A stretch of 64,000 bases of DNA from Terfezia claveryi (Eukaryota > Ascomycota > Pezizomycetes > Pezizales > Pezizaceae): assembly GCA_015179025.1 (NCBI GenBank), contig WHUX01000001.1, positions 62,001 to 126,000 on the forward strand, written 5' to 3'. The translations under genes and the position numbers were made by a program. Within the stretch, counting starts at the first letter, position 1; every line of letters begins with the position of its first letter. The notes beneath the pieces were generated by a model that ran no database searches, was not told the origin of the DNA, and was given only the letters and a program-made list of their open reading frames with translations. Of the stretch, positions 43,538 to 55,403 are shown piece after piece.

Positions 43538-44665
43538 CTATGCAAGGGACAGGGCTTTTCCCGACTCATCCACCTCTTCAATCCTAGATTCGGAGATGGC
43601 GTGGGCGGCCATCGAGCGGTTTTTGCGGAGGGGACATGCCGCGATAAAATGGTCCCCCTTTCCGCATGCAATGCACAAACCCTGAGTGCGGCGACGGTCC
43701 CTTTCCTCCTGGGTAAGACGAGGTCTACCTGCTGACAGGTCCATGGGGGCAGCCCCACCCGCTACCAGGGAGGGGTGTGCAGGCTTGTTGACCGGTGTGG
43801 GTTGTTGTTGGGTGCGTGCTATCGGGAAGGAGGTACGGGAGTCGAGGTCGGGAGTGTCTTTTGGGGGGCTCTTAGTGCCGCTGTCTGCTGTTCCACCCAG
43901 CTAGCTTGCTCAATAAGTTCCTCCAGGGTCTTGGTCGGTGGGCAGTAGACCAGAGCCTTTTTCAGCTCGAAGGTAAGCCCGTCTTTGAACTGGTCGAGCT
44001 TGGCTTCGTCATTCCAATTGAGCTCTGCTGCCAGCCTGGAGAACTCGGCGACATAGGTTGACAGTTCATTGTGTTTTTGCTTGAGGTCTCGCAGGGCCCT
44101 GCTGGCGGTTCCTTTAGGATCCGGGTCCCCGAAGGCTCGGTCCAAGATTGCCATTAGTGCCGGATGTCTACCAGATCAATCCCCGTTGCCTTGACGAAGG
44201 GCTGTACCTGGTCCATGGCCTTACCCTCCAGGAGGCCATAGACGTATGAGAGCTGTGGTGGACAGTGGGGAACTTCGCCGAGTCCCCAGAGAGTTTTATT
44301 TGTACAGAGTTCTTCCATGCTCGTAACCGGCCCCGGTCCCCATTAAACTTGGGTGGGGTTGGTAGGTCTTGTGTTTTCTGGTTCTTTGGACCGTCGGCCA
44401 GGTCCAAGGCACGAGTCAGTCTCCGGATGGTTATCCTGTCCTCTGCTGCATCTTCTCGAAGGAGGGTTATTTCGTCTTCGGCTTCTCGGATTCGCTTTTC
44501 GGCTTTCTGAAGGTCCGCTCCTTGTTGTTCGCCAATGGCATAAGTCTCTGTGAATATTTCGATCACAGTTCTTCGGTATGCTGATAGTTCTGTCGGGTCT
44601 GATGGAATCGGAGTTGCCCTCCAGGCTGCGAATCTATCGGTGGGTAGTGGAATATTCGCGGACAT
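43538..44665 (-). pseudogene. Gypsy gag, frameshifted
   Basis: The start MSANIPLPTDRF is at 44665. A coiled-coil stretch (QKAEKRIREAEDEITLLRED) and LPTPPKFNGDRGRLRAWKN follow. A frameshift near 44240 precedes the capsid part (LDRAFGDPDPKGTASRAL, FSRLAAELNWNDEAKLDQF). Another shift near 43820 precedes the CCHC zinc knuckle CIACGKGDHFIAAC. A stop ends gag before the protease frame. Confidence 0.9.
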
Positions 44666-44696
44666 CGTACCGGTTGGTCTGAAAGATCCAACGTAG

Positions 44697-45270
44697 TGTA
44701 ACGTGGGCCCTGGGAACAAGGCGACCAAGGGGTACGCCGGGAAGAGGGCAGGGGCTAGGGCGAGACACACGTAGGAACGCTACGTGTGTGACTAGGGGAA
44801 GGCTGAGACGGGAGGCAAGGGCAAGAGGCAAGAGGGGTAGAGGGCAAGGGGCACGAGACACGCGGAAGCAGTTGCCGCGTGTGTCAAGGGAGGCAGCTGG
44901 GCTGCAAACACAAGGCGAGGCAAGGCAAGGACAGGAGGTTCGCGGGGTGGGCAGCAGGGCTGCAGAGTCGAGGCGAGACAAGGAGGTGCACAAGGGAGAT
45001 GCACCAACGTGGAGAGAAGCAAGGCCCTGTATTGGATATACAAGACGTTGGATGGGGATCCAATGAGAGGGCGGAGAAACGAAGATATATATACATGATT
45101 CCAGGCCAAGGCCGTGGAAGGAATAAGCTTCCCGAGATTCCTATCTCGGAAGCTAAGATAACAATCACCATCGACGACACCCGAACAAGCCTGTTCGAGT
45201 GTCAGAACAGCACGACACCCGAACAAGCCTGTTCAAGTGTCAAATCAAGACGAAGGACACGGTTATGACA
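44697..45270 (-). repeat. 5' LTR of the chromovirus
   Basis: Upstream LTR for the reverse-strand element; ends in TGACA next to the GATCT target duplication. Confidence 0.93.
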
Positions 45271-46004
45271 GATCTTTAGACTGACACTAGACTGACGCTG
45301 GAGTAGATATTGGAAATCTAGAGCAGCTAGGTTAGAAAGGTTGGAATCTAGGTCGATCATGAACATATAGTTGCTGTAAGCAGGTTAAAACAACCCTAGA
45401 GGAAGCCGGCAAACCCTCTAGATCGAAGTGATTTATGAAGGCTAAAGGTGGGTATTGGTAGTCTGAATATATAAATATTGGAGCTTCTAAAGCTATTGGT
45501 GACCTCCCCGTAGTGCTTGAGAATGCTATAGAGGGAAATTTGCAGAGAGAGGGGGGGTTGAGAATTCAGCCTACTATAAATAAAGTAAATTAGTTAATTC
45601 TGAAAATGTTCATTTAGGAGCATTATTGTTGCCTGTATACCGTTTAGTCATATTAGAGGCTGCTGCCCTAGAGGCTGTTTTGACATGAATATAGGTACCA
45701 GGAAATAGCCTTCTAGTTGTTATAGGCTCTCCTGCTGGATACCCGGCCTATAACAGGTGTTAAGGGGGTGGGGGTGGCTCTTTGGGGAGGTCATATTGGA
45801 AAGGGGAATATTGAGTCTTCGGTTGACCTTGGTGGAATATAAGCATAACCATGTTGTAGAGCGTACTCTCTTCTATGGCTATGCATTTAGCCGGAATCAC
45901 TATGCTCATGATATATCACGAGTGTGGCTGGAAACGCTGTTGCAAGGGGGTTTGCAGGGATATGCACTAGACGGTGGCTGCTCACTAGTAGGCTTGCAAG
46001 GGTA

Positions 46005-49000
46005 TTGACATTAGCTTGGCTGCCTGGAATTTCTTCAAGCAGACTTAGCCGGAAAAAAAACACAGAAGAGCGGGGCTCTGGGAAAAGAGCCTCAGGCACC
46101 CAAATCGTCGAGATGGGGAATCCTTGCTTTCATCCATGTGACAAATGACTGCCTGCTGCAGTAAACGGTTTGAGATTCTGAATGCCGGTACCAGTATCAG
46201 ACCAGAAGTCTTAGATTGCAAGACTCATAACTTTCAGCCATTCACGTATCATTCTTCCCCTTGCAAAGCCCTATGCTTCAGCCCTGCATACATGGGGGAA
46301 ATCGATCTCGGATGACGTCGATTCTAGCCCAATCATAGAATATCCCGCGGAAAGAATCAGAATTTGACAGAGTCAGCTGGAAGCTGAAATTAAAACTGCA
46401 TTGCAGTGACTCAGCCATGCACAGGCCGCTCGAATATGCACTTGAATAATTTCTCATCATGCAACGTTTAACTCCGGAAGATAGCCTTAGGCTGACCTCC
46501 ATTTACAAAAACCCGGAAGTTGCCATCCTTACATTGCCACACATAGTACAAACCCTTGGAACAAAAAAAATTCTGCGGAGAAACGACAAGCTAGAATGAA
46601 GTTGCAGAAATGCGGCTCTGTGACTCTGAAACTCTGGTATAGGTGATAGCTGTTGCCAGTTGGCGCTCGCCATAACATGATCATGGGCCTGGGAAGTTGC
46701 GGGCATACCATCGGTGCCGGATTGATATCTGGAATTCATGTTAGTTCTCGGGGGTATAATCTCCACTTTCTAAGAATCTTGGAATTAGGTTATGTTCAGT
46801 ATAGTATGGTGACATTGCTTGTACAACTGTAGTTTACATATTGGGATATTAAGTTGTCTAGGTCATTAGCGTCCGACTCCCACAAAAAAAATTATGGAAG
46901 GATCACAGGAAGCAAGGAGAAAGCTCTACTCTTGGAACTGATAGGACTTAACAAAATTTGCATTTTAGAGATAGTTAAGAATATAGGTGATTTCACTCCA
47001 TACCTCCGCATACAAATTTATATGGCAACGGCATATACCCATGCTCTCCTTGCAGCATGTTTTGACTGGAGAAGGGGAAAATATCAGGTGAGGTATATAT
47101 TCATATCAGGTGAGGTATATATTCTAACATTGTTCCAGACAGAGTAAACAATTGGCGGCATTGACGGATTTCGACGATTAAAACTGACGACAGCCGGACA
47201 CTAATTGTCACGGAACTATACCTATCTAGACCTGAATCAGGTTCCGGCACACTTAGACAGCTGCTCCGCCTAATGGCACACCATTATGCCACGGTAGGTA
47301 AATTTTGACCTCACTCGTACCTAGAACTTGACTAAACTGCAGTAATTACTTTGAATTGGTATGTTCTTGTAATCCGGAGATAACAATGCCATTACTTGAC
47401 ATAAATGCAATGGAACCTTGGAATTTTCGTTGCCAGCTGTTGATTAAAGTGAAATTATATGGCTCGAGGTAGAAAAGAGCAGAAGGCGATGTATATACCG
47501 GCCATGTCCCTCTTTCCCCTCTGAATATATTGTACGGGATTCCTGGTCACACGGTGTTGGCTACCTTTGCTGGTCACCACAATGTTGTCGTCACGCTAAT
47601 CGTTCTATCTATTGATCAGTTGGAAATACATGTTCTAGAGGCATAGGCGTTCCCAATACACTTTTTAAACTATTATATAGGTATAACTGATCTTCAGGTG
47701 TCTGCCTGCATAACTTTTCGTACACATACCCTGCCCTCCCCAGGTGGCTCGTCATGTGTTAAGTAAAAGTTTTTCTATCTTACCCCTTCCTAATGATTAC
47801 TAATCTAGCAAAGCAAGAGATAAAAATTGCTGACGAAACTTCATCTCCTTACCACTCTTGCCTTGCTTCCTCCACTGTGATCTCACGAGCGCTATCTTAG
47901 CCACGAATTTTATAGGTACCTCGGGCTCTTGAACCTATATTGGCTCTGAGAGAGCTCGAATTGCAGGTTCTTTTGTGAGAGGGGGAGCTGTCATCGAGCT
48001 TGACCAAAGAGCGGAAGTAGGTAGAGGCTCCAAAGATTATGAAGTGGTGCTTGGAGACTTCAAACTGGTCAAGGTTCTTACATTGTAGAAAATATTATAC
48101 TGAGTTAGAAGTTCAAGTGTATGATGTTTTTGATTTTTTGTGATGCATAAAGTACATCCATGAACTACAATGCTTATGGCGGTGGTTAATAGCTCTATTC
48201 ATGATTTTAACAGCCATATACGAGCGGGGTGGTCGAGAACAGGTTTAAGGCCTGTTGGGGTTGTGAATTCTACAGCAAGTTCAGGACAACTTTGAGCTTG
48301 AGTATAGAGGTGATTGTAGACTGTCATTCCATGATATCATTGTATAGCGTGAATAAGTCACCTTACCGGTAAGTCATGGTTGATCGTTACCCAATACGTG
48401 ATACTACGCCACCTATACAGTAGAAACATGGTAAAAATAGGTAATCTACTCAATGCATGAGCCACTGATTGGCACTGGGCAATGATTTATAAGTACTGTG
48501 TACATCTTAGTATGTACACAAAATCTTCGCAATACAGCAAAAGTGCCCTCCATAAACACCTGCATGATTGAATTTACCTTATGAATTTGAGGCGCTTTTG
48601 TTAATTTGAATTTGAGCTTGATATAATGCTCCTAAGTCCACGTTTATAGAGCTGAGGTACTCCTTCAGCTGCACTGAAACCTTAAAAGTTGGAGACATAC
48701 AAAAATTCCATACTTATACAATTTAGCGCCCTCTGCGCCCTGTGTGCGTTTCTCGAAATGACTTCTATTCTACTACGTAGCCACTTTGCCTACCTATGGC
48801 GCCGCACGTAACTGCAAAAATAGGAGGAGACTTTATACGTTTCGCTTAAATTGAATATATTTTAGGCATATAGATGACAAACTTGATTTTAACATTTTTC
48901 ACACGAGGGCGCTTTTGGTGTGATTTCGGTGGACTGCGAGGACGTCTGCACACATATCGATTACCAATTCTGTCTCATTGATCAGTTGCTATGTACATAA

Positions 49001-49149
49001 TACCTCACCTGCAATAATGTTTCTGAACTTCTTGTAGTACATGTTGATCTGTACTTACTGGTTCCTATACATTCGAAATCTTGCATTTTCACATTAACCT
49101 CTATAGCTATACCATTAATGTAGTCTGTTGTTAATCTACGTCAGGATCC
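46005..49149. other. 3.1 kb with no gene supported
   Basis: Several open frames of 60-97 codons (around 46300-47150) have no recognisable motifs. A tandem of about 21 bp (ATCAGGTGAGGTATATATTC twice) lies at 47082-47122. The DNA is AT-rich and resembles relic repeat sequence. Confidence 0.5.
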
Positions 49150-49480
49150 AGATACGTATCTACATATCTACCATACGACTATTGTCAATTGTCTAAGCGG
49201 TATTTACCTAGTTGCTAAATCTGCCCTTTCTAAGAAGCTGCGCGATTCCGCAAGGGACGCACCAGCATTCATGGCACAGATCCAACAAGATATACAATTT
49301 TCGTGTAGGTGCGGTCATTCATACGACGCACCACGAAGAAAGAGACTACCAAGAGAGGGTTGACTATGATCCACCTACATCATTTGAGGACTACTTTGAC
49401 TGGCTTTGTTTAATACAGTATCCTGAAAGCTGGAGAAGAAACTGAATTAGGTTGTTGGTTAAGGAAATCATGGTGGATTT
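49150..49480 (+). pseudogene. Decayed copy of exon 1 of the HeLo-like/ankyrin gene
   Basis: It aligns with 51535-51870: ATTGTCAATTGTCT, GACGCACCAG, ACAGATCCAACA, GAAGAAAGAGACTA and ACTACTTTGACTGGCT are shared in order. Stops, indels and many G-to-A or C-to-T differences abolish the frame. It ends before the ankyrin part. It is about 2.4 kb upstream of, and in the same orientation as, the intact gene. Confidence 0.85.
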
Positions 49481-49859
49481 GGTTGAGACTTTCTTCACTA
49501 ATCTCAACCTCACCTGAGGCTGGCAGCGGAAGCTTTGGGCGGTGAGTCTCTGGTTGTGTGTGTTAGCCTCGATCAGATCGTGTGTGTTTGCTTTCCTTTG
49601 TTTTCTCCTAGGTTTGGGAGGTTCTGTGGTACATATGCGATACGCTGTTTGGTTGAACATGATTAAGCTAAGTAGCTTAGTCAAGGGTTTCCAGTAGTAA
49701 CGTGACCTGAAAGGTTACCGAGAGAACCAGACTATTAACGCTCCTACATATTTCATGTTGGGATGAGTTTAGGTTAGCTTAGGGAGGGGTAGTAAAGGTA
49801 CAGGCGGAAGCAGCAATACAGACGGAGGCCGAAGTTGAAAAGGAAGGAGGAGGGGATGT

Positions 49860-50360
49860 GGTGATGGCAGATAGGTCAAACATGCATGTACGAAGACTTA
49901 TCCGGGTACGAGGATGAGGACGAGGCCATGGTAGCAGCGGCACCTCCAAGGAAATCTTTCATATGCTCACCTTTTGTCTGGAATTCTTGCTGCAGGGAGA
50001 CCTTTGCATCTCGCTTTTCATGCTGATTCTGATGGGCATTAATGAATTCACGCTTGAAAACATTAAAGGTATCCCACTCGACCCATCCAGAGTTAGCATC
50101 TGGTGTTCGCTTGTGCTGGTTTGCATAATACTAAGTGCTACGTCCGGCAGCAAGAGCTGGATCAAGCTTAGCGAAGGCAATTGTGGTCCCTGCCAGAGAC
50201 CCATGGCAGATATTATACAGGATATGGGAGTGAGGGAGATTATGGGGGCATGTTGGCTCCTGGGGGGTAACCGGAGTTTTAGTAAAGCCACCAGCTCCGT
50301 TGTAGTATTTTTTGACAGGAGTTAGCCATTGGGAGTCATCTGAAGAGAGGGGCAACTGAA
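49860..50360 (-). pseudogene. LTR-retrotransposon gag fragment
   Basis: The reverse strand reads SGWVEWDTFNVFKREFINAH, QHEKRDAKVSLQQEFQTKGE and MKDFLGGAAA. This is the W..F...F...F.....A...L....Q....V..Y/F pattern of retrotransposon gag capsid domains. It is flanked by stops, with no LTRs found nearby. Confidence 0.5.
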
Positions 50361-50759
50361 TTTTGACTTTGAGAGAGGAAGGAAGAGGGTGGATTTGCGC
50401 GGTGACCGGTAACGGATTTCTTTATGAGGGCCTTTATAATGTGTCTCTTACCTTGTCTTGCATTTCGCACCCCCATACAGAACTTACAGAGGGCGAGTCA
50501 TTCACTGTACCAGGATAGTTGATCGGCGTACCGAGGTTTTTAAGATGAGGGAACGGGGCCGTCTTATATTCTACCGCTCCATAGACGTATATCCAAAAAA
50601 AAAAAAGAAAAAGAAGAAGGTTAGCTTAGGAGGATTTAGAAAATACAAGCTTCTTATACACACCGCGTCAGCCTACGGCTCAAAAGCTTAGGTTGAACCT
50701 CTAAAGGGGAAGCTATGGGACGCCGTCAAGTCAATAGCGGGTATAGACTAAAAAATAAC

Positions 50760-51060
50760 TCTTCTAATTACTTTCAAGTACGGATAAGCTTTATTAAATT
50801 ACTACCTTAACCTATCTTGTACTTAATTATCTTAGTCCTCTACTTTACTGCATTATAACAACAGAAGCAAAAACAGTAGTAGTAGAATTATGCTGTTACA
50901 ATGAGAGATCTTAAAGTAGATATTTTTATATATAATAATTTTCTTTATATCAGTTACATTTTATTATTTATTATAAATGAATTAATTAATTAATATAATT
51001 CAGATTAAATTATATTTATATTATAACTTCGATACTAAAAATATGATCCATGACAATCCA
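50760..51060. other. Very AT-rich block
   Basis: More than three-quarters A+T by eye, with ATTAATTAATTAAT-type runs and no coding potential. Possibly a RIP-degraded repeat. Confidence 0.6.
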
Positions 51061-51566
51061 TAGTGTTAACAATTTGAAACCCTCTACTGTACAGCTACCG
51101 ATTTGTTATGTATTTACTCTATAAGGAGTATGTCGATCGTAGGTACATAGTTGTCAATCACACTAGGCATGTTGTTGTACAACCAGAAATTAACACCCCC
51201 TGCTCGAATATAACCCATATTTAGAGAGAGATCTTGACTTAAAACCTCCGTGTTTCACAACATCTGTTACTTTAGTCGGGTTTGCAACTTCCCAGTCACA
51301 CTTGACTATATCAAGCTGTTGATCTACTACTTAAACAGCCGCGAGATTTTTGTCATCTTGGACGCAAGATCTCTTAATATAGGGTGTCGGGTAGCGGTGT
51401 TAATTGCCCAATTTTTACAGTAACTTTCTCGCACATATGGACCTACCGGTATCAACTCGTGATATCGCACGCTCACATCCCCACTCGAGTGCGACAACAC
51501 AATATATACTATACTATCAATCGATATCAGGACTAATCCAGATACGGTATATGCGACAATACGACA

Positions 51567-53995
51567 ATGTCTGACCCACTGTCAATTGTCTCGGCGGTAT
51601 TTGGCCTAGTAGCGATATCTGCCCAGCTTGGTGTCCTTTCCAAGCAGCTATGCAACTCCGCAAAAGACGCACCGGTATCCATGGTACAGATCCAACAGGA
51701 AATAGACGATCTACACCCAATTTTCATAGAGGTGGGGTCATTCATACGAGGCACCACGAAGAAAGAGACTAGTAAGAGGGGGCTGTCTATGGTCAGCTTG
51801 CATCATTTGATGACTATTTTGACTGGCTGTGTTTTGGTATTCTCGAAGCTCGAGAAGAAATTAAATGAGGTTGCCGGGTTGGTGGATCCCGCTACACAAA
51901 AGCCTGCACGGGGATTACAATGCACTGTGGATCGAATCAAGTGGGCCTTGTGGAAAGAAGCAGAGGTTGGCGTGATTCTCGGAGACTTACAGAGGCATAA
52001 ATCAAGCTTGCAGCTCATGTTGTCTATGATTCAATGGTACCTATCCCTGTTTCCAACCACGATGAACGTCGCTTGTTGAGTCGATCTAGAGTATTAATGA
52101 ATTAATCCAGCAATACTGCATCCGAGGCAAACGAGCGTTTGGAGAAGCTACAAGGGCTCGTCGAAAAGATATTAGAATCCAACGTCGAAACCTCCATCCA
52201 GTTGCGGGCACTTATCAGTCGACAGTCAAATGAACCGCCAGCTCACGGCACTGCAGGGTCGGAGCGCAATATTGGCCCCAGCACTATTCCAACTAGCGAC
52301 GCTTCTTCATCAAGATCTGTATCTGGACGCGTTTCGCGTCTCTCGGTTGATCAAAATGACGGGGCCTCTTTCCGAACGACCAAAACATCATTCTCTTCAC
52401 AATCCGTGCAATCCTTCACCCGGGAGCTCTTCCGTTCAAGAGCCTACAAACGCCTTAACTCTCGTAGAGCTGGCGCTGGTTCTAGTGCTGAGTCTATCTA
52501 CTCCAAGAGTAGTAGTGCAACCAAGGGAGACCGATGGTCAATGCTATCGGACATTTCTCTGGGTGCCCTGGCAATATCTGAGATTTCCGTTCTGGAGCTG
52601 CCGATTTGCGGATCTGACTTGTATGATTCACAGCCCTATGATTTAGCTGAGGAAGCTACATCAGCCAGAAGGCCCAACGGTATTCATGCTCAGCGTAGGG
52701 GGGTGTTACCATGGCCTTCCCGTGGCAGGATTCATACTGCTATTAGGACGAATGACGAATTCGTATTACGTACCTTAATCACTCTGGGAGCTGACCTTGA
52801 AGAGAAAGATTTGAAAGGACATACACCTTTGATTATGGCGATCCGCAACAGCAATCTTAAGGTTTGTAGAACCCTATTAGATATAGGTGTAGAAGTGGAC
52901 ACTCCTGACTCTTCTGGCATCACGCCACTGATACATGCTATAACGTTCCGTGATGACGACCCTGACGACGTCCTTTATATAAACCAGGGCTTGCAACTGA
53001 GGCTCTGTGAATTGCTGGTGGATGCAGGCGCGGCGGTTGATACACCCGATTCCTCTGGTCGTACACCGCTGTCGCATGCTGCAGGTTGCCAGACTTGGGG
53101 TGAGCTGCGCCTCTGCGAATTTCTGATAAATAGAGGCGCTGTGGTCGATACACCCGATTCCACTGGCCGTACACCACTATCGTATGCTGTGTGTAGCCAG
53201 TCCTTGGTCGGCCTCAGCCTCTGCAAGTTTCTTGTTGATAAAGGTGCAGTTGTCGATACACCCGATTCCTCCGGCCGTACACCGCTGTCATACGCTATGT
53301 GTGCCCGGGTTTTCGATAACCATGAGACTTGCAAACTTCTTGTTGATAAAGGCGCAGCAATCGATACGCCTGATTCTTCCGGTCGCACCCCGTTATCATA
53401 TGCTGCGGCTGCTGGTAACCAGTGGGGTAACTTTAAAATGCTGGTAGATAAAGGTGCAGAATTGGATAGGTCAGATTCCTCAGACCGCACGCCGCTCTCA
53501 TATGCTGCGGCCACCCCATTTGGAAGAACTACCGTCAAAATTGCCAAATTTTTGGTGGATCATGGAGCAGAAGTTGATAAACACGATTCCTCTGGCCGCA
53601 CACCGCTGTCGTATGCCGTCACAGCTCGAGGTTTAGCTGCCCTAGGTATTTCTAAAATGCTGGTGGGTGCAGGTGCAGCAGTGGATACACCCGATTTGTG
53701 TGGACGCACACCATTGTCATATGCAGCTGCAACAGGCCCATATGTCTTCAGAGAGATAATCCGTGCCAATGTTGGTCGTGAAGTGTCGAGCCGCCTTAAA
53801 GGGAGGGCGCCGCCTCTTACATCTCATATTTTCAATGACACCCGCATAGCGCTTTGCACACTACTCCTTGATAAAGGCGCGAAGATAGATACGACCGACA
53901 GCGCTGGTCACTCCCCCTATTGGTACGCTCATGATGCAAACAACAACGAGATTTGTCAGTTTCTTGCCAAAAGAGGTGCGAAGCAAGATATATAA
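51567..53995 (+). CDS. HeLo-like N-terminal domain + ankyrin-repeat protein, 784 aa
   Basis: Two exons: 51567-52036 and 52111-53995. The intron is GTACCTATCC...TTAATCCAG (74 bases) and the junction reads IQ-C-NTASEANERL, in phase. The N-terminus (MSDPLSIVSAVFGLVAISAQ, then LHPIFIEVGSFI and LMTILTGCVLVFSKLEKKL) has the MxPLSIxxxxxGLxxxxxxL pattern of the HeLo-like/fungal STAND N-terminal helical domain used as the signalling or death-inducing module of many fungal NLR-like proteins. A Ser-rich linker (about 200-330) follows. About ten ankyrin repeats then run to the end, many built on VDTPDSSGRTPLSYA. There is no NACHT/NB-ARC domain, so the effector-like domain is joined directly to the repeats. 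Function in heterokaryon incompatibility or immunity is inference from architecture. A TATA-like AATATATA lies at about 51501. Confidence 0.88.
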
Positions 53996-54492
53996 GCAAG
54001 CGGAGAATTCAACCAAGTTAGACATCAAGACAAAGCGCTGGCAGTGCTTGACCTTGGATATATATATGCGATTCCAGTGGGGGCATGGACCACAAGGGGA
54101 AATAGAATGTGAATCCCACACTCATTCAGTTGCCAATGTTGTATTCTATACCCCTTACTTTATTATAACTACCACTTACGTTCGAGTTATTTAATTTGTA
54201 GTATAATGGATGCATCCTATACCATACTTCAAGGGAAAGTGGACCATCACCGGGTAGTGGATCCAATGGTTGTTCTACGATTATCTTCCAACATCCAACC
54301 ATATGGGCATATATTTTTGGAATATTGATGTATGATAGTTTCTTGGATAAGATATGGGAGGGTGAAGGTGCAATACTGCTTGGAGGATCTAGGGAGGGTA
54401 GATGGGATAACGCCATTGGAAGACATGGGAATAGATAGGGACTATGAGGGCTTTACTTGGGATAGATTATTGTTCCTACTGGTACTTGAGGT

Positions 54493-54552
54493 TTGCACAA
54501 AATGTGTATGGAATGTATAGAATGTGCATGGAATGTATGGAATGTGCATATA
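54493..54552 (+). repeat. Short imperfect tandem (GGAATGTATAGAATGTGCAT)
   Basis: Units of about 20 bases with ATGGAATGTA and GAATGTGCAT repeated two to three times. Confidence 0.75.
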
Positions 54553-54747
54553 GAAGTCCTGATCCCGAAGGTTAGCTTAATCAGGGGCGCAGGTGGGATC
54601 GCTTGGAATACAATTATAGTCAAATTGAGTGGAATCTCCGTGATAATGTCTAGCTTTGTGCTTCCTCAAAAAAACAATATAGCGAAACATCTAGAGTTGG
54701 CAGTTGCCAGACTTGTAGTTAGCCGACTACTGCCGGATCACTAAGGA

Positions 54748-54780
54748 GCGCTTTCGATTCGGCGCTTTCGATTCGGCGCT
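54748..54780 (+). repeat. 14-bp tandem duplication
   Basis: GCGCTTTCGATTCG occurs twice head to tail, followed by GCGCT. Confidence 0.9.
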
Positions 54781-55403
54781 GAAGTTGGCGGGCTGGCTGG
54801 CCAGGCAATAGATGCACTCTGTCGGTCTATCTTCTGTTTGCCGGTAAACTGTGGGGGGGTTTGCTCGTGCCTGTACATATCCCCCGCTTACAGGGTATTC
54901 TTTTCCTTTTCTTGACTAGGTCAGACAGGGCATGAATAATATACAGGGTATAAGGTGCATAACCCTCGAATATGAAGCCTTCAAGAGCACCGAATTTCGG
55001 AGGAGAGGGGGATTGTTTCTCCAACTTTTGAGGCTGAAATCCAAGTACTATGCAAAGGTATAAAAGGGCTCCTTATTACATGAGCTATAGGCATGCATAT
55101 ATAGTGCATGCGTGCAGTCGGGAAGATGATGCAGAAGCCTGATATCAACACTGGCGGATCTCAGCACCCAGTGCACAGGAAGATTAAGTGCATGGGCTGG
55201 GGCCGGACGGCACTCGAGGGATGTTCTGGCCTGCCCGGGAAGCCACACGATTCTTGGGGGGGGCTGGCCTGCGCACGAATATACGCCTGCCCGGGAATAC
55301 ACAAACGAAATTCCTCCGGAGGCCAGAGCATGTGTTGGCCTCCCCGAAAATGTGATTACCAAATGTAGTAATTTAATGAAGGTACATGGGAGATGAAAAT
55401 ACA
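54781..55403. other. Intergenic with a small dispersed repeat
   Basis: The block TGTTCTGGCCTGCCCGGGAA (55222-55241) is also found at 9316-9336 and 59203-59223 in inverted orientation. A second, partial copy lies at about 55285. No gene. Confidence 0.5.

Larger units (their letters stand above)
38994..45270 (-). mobile_element. Ty3/Gypsy chromovirus, 6277 bp, decayed
   Basis: Two LTRs of about 575 bp (38994-39568, 44697-45270) start TGTAACG and end in TGAYA. GATCT is duplicated on both sides (38989-38993, 45271-45275). Read on the reverse strand, the order is gag, protease, RT, RNase H, integrase, chromodomain, the layout of chromoviruses. A polypurine tract (AAAGGGGAAATAG, 39569-39581) lies next to the 3' LTR. 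Several frameshifts and stops break the reading frame. The LTRs differ at about 16 positions, all transitions, plus one indel. Confidence 0.95.
37934..46004. mobile_element. Older inverted-repeat element, split by a chromovirus
   Basis: Left arm 37934 to about 38460 and right arm about 45480-46004 are reverse complements, both starting TACCCTTGCAAGCC at their outer ends and similar over about 525 bp. Without the 6.3 kb retrotransposon the element is about 1.8 kb. Both arms keep the same 70-codon frame (RTLF-GYAFSRNHY, ISxVWLETLLQGGLQG) reading outward, though it resembles no known domain. The interior has short tandem units like ACTAGGTTGGAT (38900-38990). No target duplication was found. Confidence 0.7.

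Noticed and set aside
38994..45270. Sequencing indels as the cause of the frameshifts
   Set aside because: Long neighbouring genes (681, 664 and 784 codons) are intact, so a high indel error rate is unlikely; the breaks are better read as real decay.
49963..50325. 120-codon plus-strand frame with hydrophobic stretches
   Set aside because: It is the antisense of the retrotransposon gag fragment, which reads sensibly on the reverse strand.
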